In this document: positions 23,470-34,579 of the stretch, piece after piece
Numbering within the stretch: the stretch's first letter is position 1
Layout of the letters: the number at the start of each line of letters is the position of its first letter
Origin: Magicicada septendecula
Taxonomy: Eukaryota; Arthropoda; Insecta; Hemiptera; Cicadidae
Direction: 5' to 3'
Assembly (NCBI GenBank): GCA_034769895.1
Contig: CM068373.1
Location: forward strand, 277,994,658-278,058,657
Length of the DNA stretch: 64,000 nt
Notes under the pieces: generated by a model
Database searches by the model: none
Told to the model about the DNA's origin: nothing
Seen by the model: the letters and a program-made list of their open reading frames with translations, nothing else
Position numbers and translations under genes: made by a program

Positions 23470-23766
23470 TTTATTATTTTTTATTGGAGTTGTCAGTCTT
23501 ACGACTGGTTTGTATCACTTCCCCCACATACCCGTGGTGCGTTTGTTACGGAGTCTCTCACAGGTATATGGGAACTACAGTTTAAGGCCGGATCAGAACG
23601 GCATAGTTGGGCAGTATTTATACTTGGGGAGTGGGCAGGCTACCTCTCGCTGGTTTGCCATCGCCTTGCGAGGGGGAACAGTCGTATTTAAATCAGATGG
23701 CCCTGGCGGGAATTGAACCCGCTCCGACAGCGTAGCAGCGCCACACGCTAGCCACGACCGCTCTCA
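23470..23766 (-). mobile_element. tRNA-derived SINE
   Basis: On the minus strand the head reads as a tRNA-like Pol III promoter: A box TGGCTAGCGTG (23744-23754) and B box GGTTCAATTCC (23709-23719), spaced 24 bases apart. A roughly 200-base body without a reading frame follows. The body ends in AGACTGACAACTCC and an A-rich AATAAAAAATAATAAAT tail. This is the classic layout of a tRNA-head SINE, which would use a partner LINE for mobility. I cannot name the family or the partner. It is not a functional tRNA, because the acceptor stem does not close. Confidence 0.75.
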
Positions 23767-23769
23767 AGT

Positions 23770-24590
23770 ACAACATAGAAAGTTTAAATTTAACACGTAC
23801 ACAAATAATGATACTTCAAAAGTAGATAATATGATTATGATATTTATTGCACTTTAACTGCAGTATAAACTCGTTTTTACAACTCGAGATCTTCAAATTG
23901 AATTCAGTGTTAAGAAGATATATAAAAGAGTAATGAATTTGTACAAACTTTTAGCGTTATCTGGGTTAATGGTTTACTTTACTGGTAACACTTTATTACA
24001 CTGTTTAACGTTGCTCTACAGCAGTATACAGACTCATCGCTTCTTACTTTCCAATTACAGGGAGAGCACAATATGTTGAACAAGTGTACGGAAAAGGTAT
24101 AATAACGAGAAATAATAGAACGAGTAACGAGTAACTACTGTAACTTGGACAAATGTTTTAATCTCGTAAGTTAAGAACGTTTTTTTTTATTTTACCTCGG
24201 ATTTCAAACACTGCTGTGTATATTCTAAGATTTTATATAACCTATCAAGAAAATATTTCCGTAAAACTACGTATTGGAACTGGAAAACTGCAACACAAGT
24301 GCATGCTTTAAATATTGTTATTATCTTTGAGTTTGCTGTAGGCGAGAAAAATCGTTTAACTAGCAAAGCGGATTCACATTATAGGACGTAGCATCGGTAC
24401 TGTGCAAGTTGCTGTTGGAACGCATGTACAATGTAATGCTGTTCTACACATTCTAGGTTAACACTAGCAATCAGACAGTTTATGGTTTTTGTTTTTATTA
24501 ATCAGTTTTTACACGCAATTATCTTAGAATGAGGGAGTCTTAGTTGTACTGTCCGATCTCCTACCTAAATTTAATACTGATATGCACAAC
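23770..24590. other. No gene recognised
   Basis: AT-rich, short frames only. Confidence 0.45.
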
Positions 24591-24599
24591 CTCTTTTTG

Positions 24600-24880
24600 A
24601 AGTGAGAACTTCATATGTAGTACCATGTTGCCCAGCCCACTCACGTACAACTCGCGCTCCTGGGGCATTAAACTAATGCAACCTGGAACTAAGTACGCGA
24701 AACGAAAAAGTAGTATTGCCAGGCTAATCAAACCTCTTTTTCCCACATAGTTACTCAAAATTTTTCCATTGCAACAAATGCAAACGGTAATATTTAAAAA
24801 AATGTGAGCATATCATATTATTTAAATATCAGAATGTTTAAATATTATTACAAGAATAACGTAAATATTAAAAATAATTT
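24600..24880. repeat. Unclassified interspersed repeat, copy 2
   Basis: Second copy of the repeat at 14105-14345, with the same phrase order and some insertions. It has no protein. Both copies lie within about 600 bases of a hammerhead pair on their right, which may be chance. Confidence 0.55.
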
Positions 24881-24964
24881 TACTGATTAACTAATAAATT
24901 TGTGTTAGTGGTTAAAATTACAAGCAAAAGTAACGCTGTTCCATACCACTATAGAAAAATTATT

Positions 24965-25006
24965 CCGATTAGCGCTTTCAAGCTTTACAGCTCATCATCA
25001 GATCAC
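24965..25006 (-). ncRNA. Hammerhead-ribozyme-like motif
   Basis: Minus strand: helix I TGAT with ATCG, core CTGATGA (24995-25001), TG bulge, helix II AGCT-GTAA-AGCT, GAA, palindromic helix III AGCGCT (24971-24976), H17 = A. Confidence 0.6.
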
Positions 25007-25251
25007 AAATGGAACTAGACAACGTCTTTATACACCCACTTGCCGTACAGCGCCCTACAGTTAGGCGGTGATAGGAAGGGACGAAAAAGGCGTTTATCTA
25101 TAATGTTGTTTACGTTAGAATTATTAAAAGAAAGATGGAAGGTTTTAACAATATACCGCATACAAAATTAGGCTGAAAAGGAACTTACCGTTAAAAATAA
25201 TGAATGAGAGAGGTTGTAAACGTTAGGTATTAAAAAGAATGTACATACACC

Positions 25252-25386
<135 letters not shown>

Positions 25387-25540
25387 TGTACCAGACAGAA
25401 ATGTAAAAGTACCGACACGGGTGACTGAACTCGTTAGTTCCTAATAGCCAGAAAGGGCGTTTAACTTGTTTACAAAAATGTGTACGCGCTGTAGGGCAAG
25501 TGGGGGTATAAAGAAGTTGTCTAGTTCCTTTGTTCTATAT

Positions 25541-25586
25541 TTCCGATCTGATGATGAGCCAGGAAGCTTGAAAGCGCTAATCGGAA
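25541..25586 (+). ncRNA. Hammerhead-ribozyme-like motif with seven-pair helix I
   Basis: Helix I TTCCGAT (25541-25547) pairs perfectly with ATCGGAA (25580-25586). Core CTGATGA at 25548-25554; helix II weakened (AGC with GCT); GAA; palindromic AGCGCT (25573-25578); H17 = A. It has the strongest helix I in the window. Confidence 0.6.
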
Positions 25587-25804
25587 AATGTTTCTATAGT
25601 GGTGTGCAACAGTGTTAATTCAGATTTATTTATGTTGAAAGAAATTGTGCTCTCATGGTGAGAAATCGAGCTGAATACTTACAAAACCGTTCTCCTGTAC
25701 TTAGTTTATCATTAGCTTAATAACGTATTTAAACAACTTTCCTACTTTTTAATTCATAAAATAATTTAATATCAGTATCACCTATTTTTTATTACAATAT
25801 TTAT

Positions 25805-28800
25805 TGTAACAATGGGAATGTTTGGTTACGTCTTTGTAGGAAGAGTACAATTTTATATCTTTTTACAGTGTACGGTTTGTTAGTTAATCCGGAGTTTGAT
25901 TCTGGTCGTTACATTCTGTTCGAATGAAAGTGTTTTATGTATCAAAATTCCATTTAGTTATTTAGCTGCTTTATCTTTTGTAAAAAACTGAATTATTGTA
26001 CTGCGTATATTAACAATAATACCATATACAAATATTTAATCTATATATATATATTGTAGCATCACCAAATTATACAGTACTACAAGCTACAATAAAATGA
26101 TAAAAATATACAGGGAAATGAATCAGGTCAATCCAAATAACTTGTAAAGGGTGTATTACAAGTCAGTATAGGTGATGTCAAGTGAATAATAAAAAACAGT
26201 TAAGTTTATAAAGTCAAAAGGGTTTAAACTAACTCACCACCCAAAAAATAAAGAACAATATCTCTAAAGAATGAATAGATTAAAAAATAGAATCCTACTG
26301 TGTAAGAAAAATAAGCAAGAAAGTGACAGACAAGACTTACCAAAAGACATGACTATAGCTATAACTTAAACATAAAATAAAGGTTACCCAACAGATTAGG
26401 AGAGTGAAGGGATATTTATTAGTATAATAAAAGTTGTAATAATGTATAGTATAAGATTATAAGGTTGTATCAGGCATTAAGACTATACCATTTATGTAAC
26501 AAAACTAACAGCCAAACTGAATGTCAGAACCAGGACTGTTTTGTAATTTAAAATGTACTTAGAATTCTACAAAAAACCGAATAATTTTAATCACAATTAC
26601 AAGTAATAAAGAGTACTATTAATAAATAGTAATAAGTGATTAAAATAAATAATAAAGACAAAGAATGTGAACTAAATTTAGTCAGTGAAGATAAATATGA
26701 CAACCTAACCTAACAAAATCTGAAATCACACTTGTAAACACAAAATGTGTAGGAGATATACTATAAACCTATTACATGTTATATCTAAATAAAGCTAGAA
26801 AACAAATAGACCATTCTAAAACAAAGATTAGGTCACAAGGCTGTTGTATTTATTGTATTATTGTATATTAACATGATGATATGTGATAGGGTATAAAAGA
26901 CTAATCTTGTACATTCTAAAACAACAGAAATACCAATAATAAGTTAATGTAAATACTATTAATATAACAAGTGATAAGTGAACTGACTATTGGTCAGTAA
27001 AATAAATAATAACTATCACTAATAATGGACCATTAATAATATCTTTAACGAGAATGACTTGTTGCACCAAGATGCATGTTTCATTAGTAAATTAACCAGA
27101 AAATAAGGATGCTAAAATAATACAAGCAATGGTAAAACGTAAAAAGAAATAAGATGTGTAATTAGGAGTAAGATATGAGGAGTATAAAATGTGTATAATA
27201 TAGTAATAAGAATAATTAACAAGCTGCCTACTTGTACAAGAACTCAACTTATATTATTGATAATATACAAGGAAAAAGGCATGTCTTGAGCAATAAGATG
27301 TTAACCACAAGTTGGTATTCTTCATTAGAGTTAAGTATCAAATGTTATAAACCCTTAGAATTTAATAATTGTACTGTATGAAGCAAAACTAGGTCATGGT
27401 ACAATAGACATTATGGAGCCTAGAGACAGATTCTGTGTTTTATTCAAAATTGGATGTTTATAATGCTAAATAATAATATCAGAAGACTTTGTATTAGTTG
27501 TACACAATATGTATAATAGCAACATGTCAATAATGTATCAAAAGAACATATTTTAAACAAAATATTGTAGTAGGCCATAAGCTAGAAATATTACTTTTGT
27601 TATTATTAGACAGAATTATGCCTTGTGAGGTGTCAAATTGTTTAGCAGAACAAATGCCATGTGATGGTAACATTATATTTGTAGTCACAAGTAGCATAGG
27701 AAAGATAGATCAATTGTAAATTATTTTTATAATTTTTGATCAACAGATTGTCGTCGGTTTGATAATCTCGTTCCCAAAAACCCACGCTTAAAAAAGAATT
27801 AAATCGTTTTGTTAACGCGGGGGTGATGATTTAATAAAGGAATTCTTTGCATTCTAACCAATCAAAACTCTTATATCGAGAATCCCCCCCCCCCCACGAA
27901 GGCTCAAGCGAGAACAGCGAGAGAGACGCGCAAAACTAAGGGAGTTTTTCATCAGTTTTCGTGCAGTACAGAACACCGGCTCCGCGACAAGATAATTTAC
28001 CAGCAACCTCTAACCTAGTGCGGTTCCGGAAGTAAACAAAGGCGTTCTTAGCTTAACAACGAGAAGTGACTCAACCGTGAGCGACGAGTGTTGTGAAGTG
28101 TGTTTCTTAAAGCAATGAATGTAAATTAAAAGATTAACAGTGAATATAAAAATATATATAAGGAATTAAGGAAAGTATAGTGATTATAATAATTTACTAA
28201 CTCGAATAATCCTACTATACTATAATGCAATTATAACCTATTGAACATATATGAACTATTTATAACACTACAAAATCAACAAACACGATTAATACTGTAA
28301 CTTTTCACTTGTTAAATGTAATTTATTTGAAGTTGAGGTTAAAATTATGTAACCTATCAGCCATACGCTAACCTACGAAATTGACGTCAATGGTCAAACG
28401 AACTTTGTTATATTAGGTTAAGATATTGTTATGTTTTATGTAATCACTCTCCTATTACGATGTTTTTATATTAGTAATCGACATTTTTTTTTGTTACGTA
28501 TTCTTGCAGTTAAAAGAACACGAATTATAATTAAATAACTTAGATAATTTTTGTTCACTACACGGTTTATGAAACCGTATTGCCAACCCTGAGATATGAG
28601 TTTCAACCAACATAACCTGTTGTTTTAAAATAACGATAATCAAATTAAACATTTTAAAAGGGATAAAGAATAAGAATTATACGATGAATAAAGTGAATTT
28701 AAGCAACATTAATGGAGTATGGAATTATTTTCTTTAGTCAACAGGATTTTAGTGGTTTGAGTTAAGGTTATGTTTACATACGAAATCAGTTGGTAGTACC

Positions 28801-29095
28801 CATTGCCCGCAGAACTGATGGGTTTCGAATGAATGTTAGGTAAGTAATTGCATCAAGGTTAAGAAGAAGTCAAGTGCAGTTATTTATAATTTAACTAGAA
28901 ATTTATGAACGATAATGTCTCAATTCGTTCGTCAACCATTTGAAGTATCTAATTATTTAAACACTACATTAATTGACGCTTACCACAGGAGGTGTTACTC
29001 AATAAGACTACAATACAGTTAATGCAACTCATCCCATTCATAAAAGAGATTGTTATAATATAAAAAATAAGACCAAAAAATTATATAACGTTACA
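25805..29095 (+). mobile_element. Candidate long solo LTR, ~3.3 kb
   Basis: The segment starts TGTAAC and ends GTTACA, the same inverted ends as the LTRs at 39847-44243 and 54324-56337. The phrase GCATTCTAACCAAT (27849-27862) closely matches GCATTCTAAACCAAT on the minus strand of the Gypsy LTR (about 41577-41591). It is followed by a TATA-like TTATATCG and a GC-rich stretch, as expected for a promoter and R/U5. The flanks (TTAT and ATAT) match at only three of four bases, so a target duplication is not proven. There is no gene inside. Confidence 0.4.
27849..27880 (+). promoter_or_regulatory. CCAAT and TATA-like promoter of the candidate LTR
   Basis: CCAAT at 27858-27862 and TTATAT at 27871-27876 precede a C run and a GC-rich transcribed-like stretch. 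The layout matches the promoter region of the 4.4 kb Gypsy LTR. Confidence 0.35.
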
Positions 29096-29525
29096 ATATA
29101 AAACTCAAAGTCTGAGAATTTGTTTCTTTGTACTGAATACAAATCCACACCGTTACACCGATTGCCACCAAAATTTCACAGGCAACCTTTGATACAACGT
29201 AAAAAACGCTGTCTGACTTGGAATTTGATATTATGCCCCGTTCAATAGATTTAGGTTTTTTATTTATGGCCTTTTCTTGATGCATATAAAGATGTCGTCA
29301 ACACCCCGGAGACCAGAATTAATTACCATAGTAACAAGTAAATAAACACATCCTATTTATCAGCATGGGAACTGAACCCTTATCCGTTCGTGCAGTACAT
29401 TTTCGATGTTCTTAATATGCAATGTATCGATATATTACGATATGGAAAAAAAGAAGTGTAGTATTTGTAAATCTCTATTGTAGTACAACACCTATTTATT
29501 AATGCGGTCCAAGTCACTGTATGAT
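29096..29525. other. No gene recognised
   Basis: AT-rich spacer between the candidate LTR and the Penelope copies. Confidence 0.4.
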
Positions 29526-29583
29526 AATGATATAATTTACTAATTTACCTTATAATTTCCGTCAAGTGACTTCTAGCGTAATT

Positions 29584-29634
29584 TGAGCTGGGTTAGGCGT
29601 TTCAGACCATATGACCCATCTTCAGACCTTCACT
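29584..29634 (-). ncRNA. Hammerhead-like motif, left Penelope end
   Basis: Core CTGAAGA (29619-29625), helix II GGGTC-ATAT-GGTCT with wobble pairs, GAAAC (29599-29603). Helix III reads ACGCCT and not the palindromic ACGCGT of the right copy, so this arm is probably damaged. Confidence 0.5.
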
Positions 29635-29784
29635 CCAAAGGAGCTCGTTATAAATTAAAATCCATATTAAACAAACACACAATAAATAAATACGTAAAAT
29701 ACAATGAATGAACATATTATAAACGTACTAGTAACCGACACGGTGCACCGCGTGTAGCATGTCAAGACTGTGTCGATGGCATTA

Positions 29785-30441
29785 TTATTTAGTTTTATCT
29801 TTAAGCGATCGCAGCGCGGTACCATACAGTGGGTTGGACCTGAAGTTGGGTTTATCATTGAATATGTCGACACATATATCGGGGTTATTATGACCTCTAT
29901 ATATCTCGAATTCTTCGAGTGCATCCATGTAACGGCCCTTACTACAATAATGTAGAGGTATAAGGTTAGCGTTTAAATTGGTATATGAATGATTGCTTGA
30001 AATTAGATGCCGTGTAAAATTAGATTTAATATTTTCTAGGGAAAAATCACCCCTGTTAAAGTGGCTGTGTGGTGTGTATTCACGGAATTGTTTGATAAAA
30101 GGTCTGCCCGTTTGGCCGATATAAAAACGGTCACAATCGTCGCATGTAAGCTTATAAACACCGTTTTTGGATTCAATGTTGGTCTGAACAACTGGACGAA
30201 CCAAGTTCCGTAGACGGTTATTTGTTTTAAAGGTAACGGTGTAACCTATTTTACTTAAGGTGGATGTTAGGATCTTAGGCATCAGCTCGGTGTATGTTGC
30301 TGAGATGAATTTGTTATTAGGTGTATTATCTTGTGTGTGTCTGGAACGACGGGCTTTGTGTTTTTTAAGGATGTTGTCAATCATTTGGCACTCATAGCCG
30401 TTGGCCATAGCTATGTGTTTAATTATGTTGAGTTCACTCAC
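29785..30441 (-). pseudogene. Penelope-like GIY-YIG endonuclease domain (C-terminal fragment)
   Basis: A 218-residue open frame. Residues 1-90 match the linker after the Penelope reverse transcriptase (LNIIKHIAMANGY at 4-16). GVY (94-96) and YIG (107-109) form the GIY-YIG signature; Cys100 and Cys103 give the CxxC of the Penelope subgroup; Arg113 follows. In the usual R..EH block the His is Tyr (residue 122), so activity is doubtful. The upstream reverse transcriptase is absent on this strand, although the frame is open to its truncation point near 30455. In intact elements this domain nicks DNA to prime reverse transcription. The first codon is probably just an internal Met. Confidence 0.85.
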
Positions 30442-30455
30442 GAAATCGTCATTAT

Positions 30456-30624
30456 TTACGAGTGACCATTCTTTCTCTCAAAAATTAGCTGCCTACAACA
30501 GTTTCATTCACAGGCTTTTGATGATCCCCCTAAATACTGTTGGTCATAATAACCCCGATATATGTGACGACATACTCAATGATAAAACTCAACTTCTGGT
30601 CCAACCCACTGTATGATACCGCGC
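30456..30624 (+). pseudogene. Penelope-like reverse transcriptase fragment fused to the protein's end by deletion
   Basis: The plus strand encodes SFSQKLAAYNSFIHRLLMIP, the segment that normally lies just before the start of the minus-strand copy's protein piece. It then jumps straight to GHNNPDICDDILNDK, which is the end of the endonuclease. About 170 residues are therefore deleted. A stop follows at about 30614. Confidence 0.7.
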
Positions 30625-30803
30625 TACGATCGCTTAAAGATAAACTAAATAATAGTGCCCATCGACACAGTCTTGACATGCTACACGCGGTGCACCGTGT
30701 CGGTAACTAGTACGTTTATAATATGTTCATTCATTGTATTTTACGTATTTATTTATTGTGTGTTTGTTTTAATATGGATTTTAATTTATAACGAGCTCCT
30801 TTG

Positions 30804-30854
30804 GAGTGAAGGTCTGAAGATGGGTCATATGGCCTGAAACGCGTAACCCAGCTC
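30804..30854 (+). ncRNA. Hammerhead-ribozyme-like motif, right Penelope end
   Basis: Helix I GGT/ACC plus outer GAG/CTC across a small internal loop (30804-30806 with 30852-30854). Core CTGAAGA 30814-30820, helix II GGGTC-ATAT-GGCCT with one extra T, GAA 30836-30838, palindromic helix III ACGCGT 30839-30844, H17 = A. Confidence 0.6.
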
Positions 30855-30904
30855 AAATTATGCTAGAAGTCACTTGACGGAAATTATAAGGTAAATTATA
30901 TCAT

Positions 30905-31284
30905 CAACACCTATTTCTTAATGCAAAGCAAAAAAAGGTGTTGTTTTCATTTGTAAGGTTAGGTGCCAACGGTTTTTGGTTTTTAGTTTACTATTGAAAT
31001 AAATAAAAGCATAACGTCCAGGAAAACGTAAAGTTTAACGTGTATATAAAATCCTTATAACACAGTAATACTTAAAATTCAGAACCTAACGTTTTTGAGT
31101 TAACGGAAACTTGTATAATATATAATAATATATTATGTAATTTTAATATAAATAAATAATAATTGTTACATTCTACTTTTCAACTAAATATTGCATAAAT
31201 CGTATTGTCACAAGTCGTATTATCAGAAGGATGTTGCAACCGATTGTTTAGCCCTCTATACCCGCAATCCAACCAAATATTATA
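30905..31284. other. No gene recognised
   Basis: AT-rich stretch before the mariner relic. Confidence 0.4.
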
Positions 31285-31899
31285 TACTGTTGATGAGAAT
31301 TGGGTCTACCACACATCACTTCTGAGACCAAACAACAGTCAAAATAATGAACCGCGAAAGGCGAACCAACTCTAAATAAGGTAAAGACAATTCCTTCTGT
31401 TGGTAAGATTATGGCGACCGTCAACCTTCATCGACTACCTTAAACACTCAGTGGCAAGGATTATGCAAACATAATACACCTTGTAAGCAACAAAATAAAA
31501 AACGGTTACATTTAGCGAAAAAGAAAATGTTGTTTTACCAAGATAATGCACCAACTCACACGCTAATTATTGCGATGGCTAAAATCAATGAATTTAAGTT
31601 CTAATTGCTTTCTCACGTACCACGCACGCCCGATCGAGCCCAGAGCGACTTCTGGCTCGTTCATAACCTCAAAAAAGGGTTCGGTGGAATAAGGCTCACT
31701 GACGACAATCAAGTCAGCGACACTGAAAAAGGCTATTTTGAGGACGTCGAGAAATCGGCTTGTCAGTGTGGCATAATCGTTTTAGAACATCGTTGGAAAA
31801 AGTCTGTAGAGCTAAATAGAGATTATGTTTACAAATACATGCAAATTAATTCAAGTGTTCTTTTCTTGTTTAGGCTCGGGACTTTTCATCCGACCCTTA
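31285..31899 (+). pseudogene. Mariner-family transposase relic with right terminal repeat
   Basis: Ordered blocks: VDENWVYH (first catalytic Asp), AKTVP-like K.KTIPSVGK region near 31380, MLFYQDNAPTHT (second Asp), then DFWLVHNLKKGFGG, TDDNQVSDTEKGYFEDVEKS, LEHRWKKSVELNRDYV to the stop. Multiple frameshifts and stops (for example in LKF*LLSHVP) break it. The N-terminal DNA-binding half is missing. The right terminal inverted repeat is probably GGCTCGGGACTTTTCATCCG and following bases (31873-31899), of the usual mariner type. It cannot encode an active transposase. Confidence 0.8.
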
Positions 31900-32595
31900 C
31901 ACATCGCTGTTTCAGGCTGAAAACCCTGTGTTTCAACTGACAACCTTTCTTGGTGTTCAACTAGATAGCGTTGTCTCTTTTAATACAAGGTGTTGTGTGT
32001 GTAAGTTAATACTGGAAACTGTTTACTGTAGATATCAGTTGCACTCCTCGACTTGTGCTCTCCAGACGTGTAGTAACGAAGCGTTCGCAAAACTGGGAGC
32101 AGTCTGCCAGCGATAAAGGCTTTATCTTGTCAACCTTAATCCCGCGTCGTTTAATTACCGCCTACCGGAATACGTCGGCGTCGCTTAATTATGCCATACC
32201 CGTCGAATGAGACAAACAGACACTGTTCAGTCCCAACTACGACGTACTGTACCTTAGGAAGCAATCGTAGGGTGTTGTTCTCGGTGAAAGTTTCCAAGCA
32301 ATTTCAGAAGTTCGAGACAATCTCAGCCGAGCTAACTACGTTATATTAATAACTAACGTGAGCGTGTGTGCGCGCACGTAATATCTGTGTTTTATAAAAA
32401 TAGATGCAGGAGCCGCCCTTTCACAGAGGAAAACAATAGGCCACATAGGGATCTCGGTTTTACAGTGGGCCTCGCTTAATTTCCAACTAGAAAGGAAACA
32501 AATTGTTGAGGATAAAAATATGGATGGTATAAATAAAAACAGAGAAGACGTTACCAACTCAGAATACTTTTATGCGATTATTACACGATTAGGCA
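31900..32595. other. No gene recognised
   Basis: Mixed composition with GC-richer parts. Two 60-70 codon frames have no family match. Confidence 0.4.
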
Positions 32596-32599
32596 GATT

Positions 32600-33475
32600 T
32601 CTTCTTCCTCTGATTATTGTTCCTATCCGTTTCAGATGTTGGATATCATACAGACTATTTTAACTTTCTGCACTGCTGCACGGAATAAGTCAGTTGCATT
32701 CATGCCAAACCAGGTCCTTATATTTCTCAACCATGATATTCCCGGTCCCCCAACTCCTCCCTTTCCAAGTACTTTTCACTGTAGTATGAACTGCAATAAG
32801 TAAAATCTCTGTTAATTTCTCATGAGATGTCCCAGGTATTGAAGCTTTCTTATCTTTACTGTGTTAATAACTTCCGTATCTTTCATTATCTTTCTAAGAA
32901 CTTCAACAATAGTTATATGTGCAGTCCATAAATTGCTCAGTATTCTACGATAGAGTCACATTTCAAAAGATTCCAATTTCTTAGTTGGGCTTCAGTCAAA
33001 ATCCAAGATTCTACACCGTAGAAGAGGACCGAGAATACGTAGCAGCGTAGAAGTCTCATCTTTGTGTTTATTGTTAAATCGTGACTTTTGAATAAACTGC
33101 TCATTCTAGTGTACACTGCACTTGCATTTTCAATTCTGCTCCTTATTTCTTGAGAGTGGTCCCATTGTTCATTGACTATAGTGTGAAGATATGTAAATTG
33201 GCTTACACGTTCAACTGGCCTTTGGTTTATATTAAGGGTGCAGTTTGTGAACTTGTTCTTAGATACAATCATGAGCTTCCTGTAACATTGATGTCTAGAC
33301 CCATATCTACGGCTGCTTTCTGTCACTCTATTCATTAGTTGTTGCAGCCCCTCTACCCTATCTGCGAATATGACGGTATCATCCGCATAACGTATGTTAT
33401 TTATTCTTTCACAGTTCAGAGATCTTCCCACATCACATTCATCTAAAGCTTCTCTAAAAAATATCATCATGGCTA
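32600..33475 (-). pseudogene. Non-LTR reverse transcriptase, palm to C-terminus
   Basis: A 177-residue minus frame (33470-32937) holds the catalytic box as IRYADDTVIFAD (YADD near residue 28), followed by the thumb block VSQFTYL, RSRIENA, and VLFYGVESWILTEAQ. The frame then decays, but KLQYLGHLMRN, LGKGGVGGPGISWLRN and TWFGMNATDLFRAA continue on the same strand to about 32600, with stops. The 5' truncation point is abrupt at about 33475. It is the only non-LTR copy here that still has the YADD box. The adjoining GAAGAAG at 32596-32606 is its tail. Confidence 0.85.
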
Positions 33476-33784
33476 TTTTGAAGGCAGATTTACTCTCACA
33501 ATATTTGCATACTTAAGAAAATACGGGAGAAACTTTGGCTTTGTTCAAGACATAAAATGTTAAAGGGAAAATCCGGTCAGTAGCTACATACCTGTTCATG
33601 AAGTGCTTGTTGTGCAAGTCCAAGAGTCATCATACTGTCTGTGATACAGTTAAAGAGGAGGAATGTCATAACTGTAACAAAAGCTTAGGTTTTGGTGACA
33701 CATCAGAAAACAACATGATTATCAACAACAGTGTTGAAAACAAACTGACTAAACTCCTGTACATTGGGCAGTGGTTCACTCCTG

Positions 33785-33830
33785 TTGTTTCTAACTGACG
33801 TTTCGGCCTCTCCTCTCGAAGCTATCCTCT
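33785..33830 (-). ncRNA. Eroded hammerhead-like motif (left)
   Basis: Minus strand retains GGCCGAAACGTCAGTTAG; the CUGANGA half is lost (GATAGCTTCGAG). Confidence 0.3.
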
Positions 33831-33869
33831 CTGTGAAAAACCATTCGCTTAACCACAGCAATGTGCCAA

Positions 33870-33985
33870 AAGTTTTTAAAATGTAAAAACCGTTATACAA
33901 GTGTATAACGTACGAACCATTATATGACAAGCGCTTTCGGTATTTATAACGTCTTAAAGCCACCTTCAAGAAGAAGAAAAGTCTT
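33870..33985 (-). repeat. Hammerhead-like repeat of a second type, copy 1
   Basis: Minus strand CTTGAAGGTGGCTTTAAGAC, then ACCGAAAGCGCTTGTC, with a palindromic AGCGCT after GAA. The same sequence recurs at 34905-35005 in the same orientation. Confidence 0.5.
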
Positions 33986-34044
33986 TTGCCACAGTATTGT
34001 GATTAACTGACGAAGACCATTTCACTTAGCGATTCTTTGTGCAG

Positions 34045-34085
34045 ACTAAAGATGGGCTCCAGAGGAGGGGCACAAACATCTGTTA
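34045..34085 (+). ncRNA. Eroded hammerhead-like motif (right)
   Basis: CTAAAGATGGGCTCC, hairpin, GGGGC, then ACAAACATCTG. Core bases G5 and G12 are changed. Confidence 0.3.
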
Positions 34086-34309
34086 GTAACAACAGGAGTG
34101 GAGTACGGCCCAATAGCTCGGTATTTACTCGGTTTGTTTCCAACACTGTTGATCCCGCCCGTGAAAGCCTTACGTACAGAATGCATCCAATGTTTATCCA
34201 AGCATCGATGTGACTTTTAAGAATCCCCTTGACGATGAAATTTTTTTAAGACCTGTTAGAGAATGTACTTTTGTTGACCTTTTTGTAATTTGGTAATTTG
34301 TAATTGAGG

Positions 34310-34575
34310 ATATAAGGAAACACCTCAGGTGCAATCGGTTATTGACAGAATGAACGAATACAGGGACGCAATATTCGAAGTCTCGTGTGGAACGCTTGGT
34401 AGATGCGTATCCCTTAACAAGCGCTGAATATAGACCAGCTGGTAGGAGGGATCATGTTGGACTCTGGTCAGACACTCTGTGAAGTCGGAACGGCCTATAG
34501 CGCAATCCATGCAGTGAAGATGAAGAAAAAATAAAAAAAGGAGAAGAAGACAAAGAAAAAGAAGAAGAAGATGAT
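34310..34575 (+). pseudogene. 3' tail of a non-LTR retrotransposon (related to the copy at 62.3-63.0 kb)
   Basis: The phrases GTGTGGAACGCTTGGTAGA, GAATATAGACCAG, GTCAGACACTCTGTG and GCCTATAGCGCAATCCATG follow the same order as in 62790-62970 (VERMVDTR, FEYRP, GRP, then the 3' UTR). It ends in a GAAGAAG and GATGATG tail. No usable frame. Confidence 0.65.
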
Positions 34576-34579
34576 GATG

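Larger units (their letters stand above)
29527..30904. mobile_element. Penelope-like element: two head-to-head truncated copies
   Basis: The left copy runs on the minus strand from about 30455 down to 29527 and carries the endonuclease end of the protein. The right copy runs on the plus strand from about 30456 to 30904 and carries a piece of the reverse transcriptase joined by an internal deletion to the very end of the same protein. The outer 370 bases are inverted copies (29527-29905 and about 30541-30904), each with a hammerhead-like motif. Head-to-head partial copies and hammerhead motifs in the terminal repeats are known features of Penelope-like elements. Confidence 0.8.
33705..34155. 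mobile_element. Degenerate inverted hammerhead-like element
   Basis: Outer arms are inverted: CAACAGTGTTGAAAACAAAC near 33726 and its complement near 34130-34150, both related to the arm phrase of the 21.8-22.1 kb element. Hammerhead-like cores are recognisable but eroded on both sides. A second repeat (33870-33985) is inserted in or joined to the centre. Confidence 0.5.

Noticed and set aside
23700-23766. Functional tRNA gene on the minus strand
   Set aside because: A and B boxes are good, but the acceptor stem does not close and the sequence continues as a SINE body with an A-rich tail.
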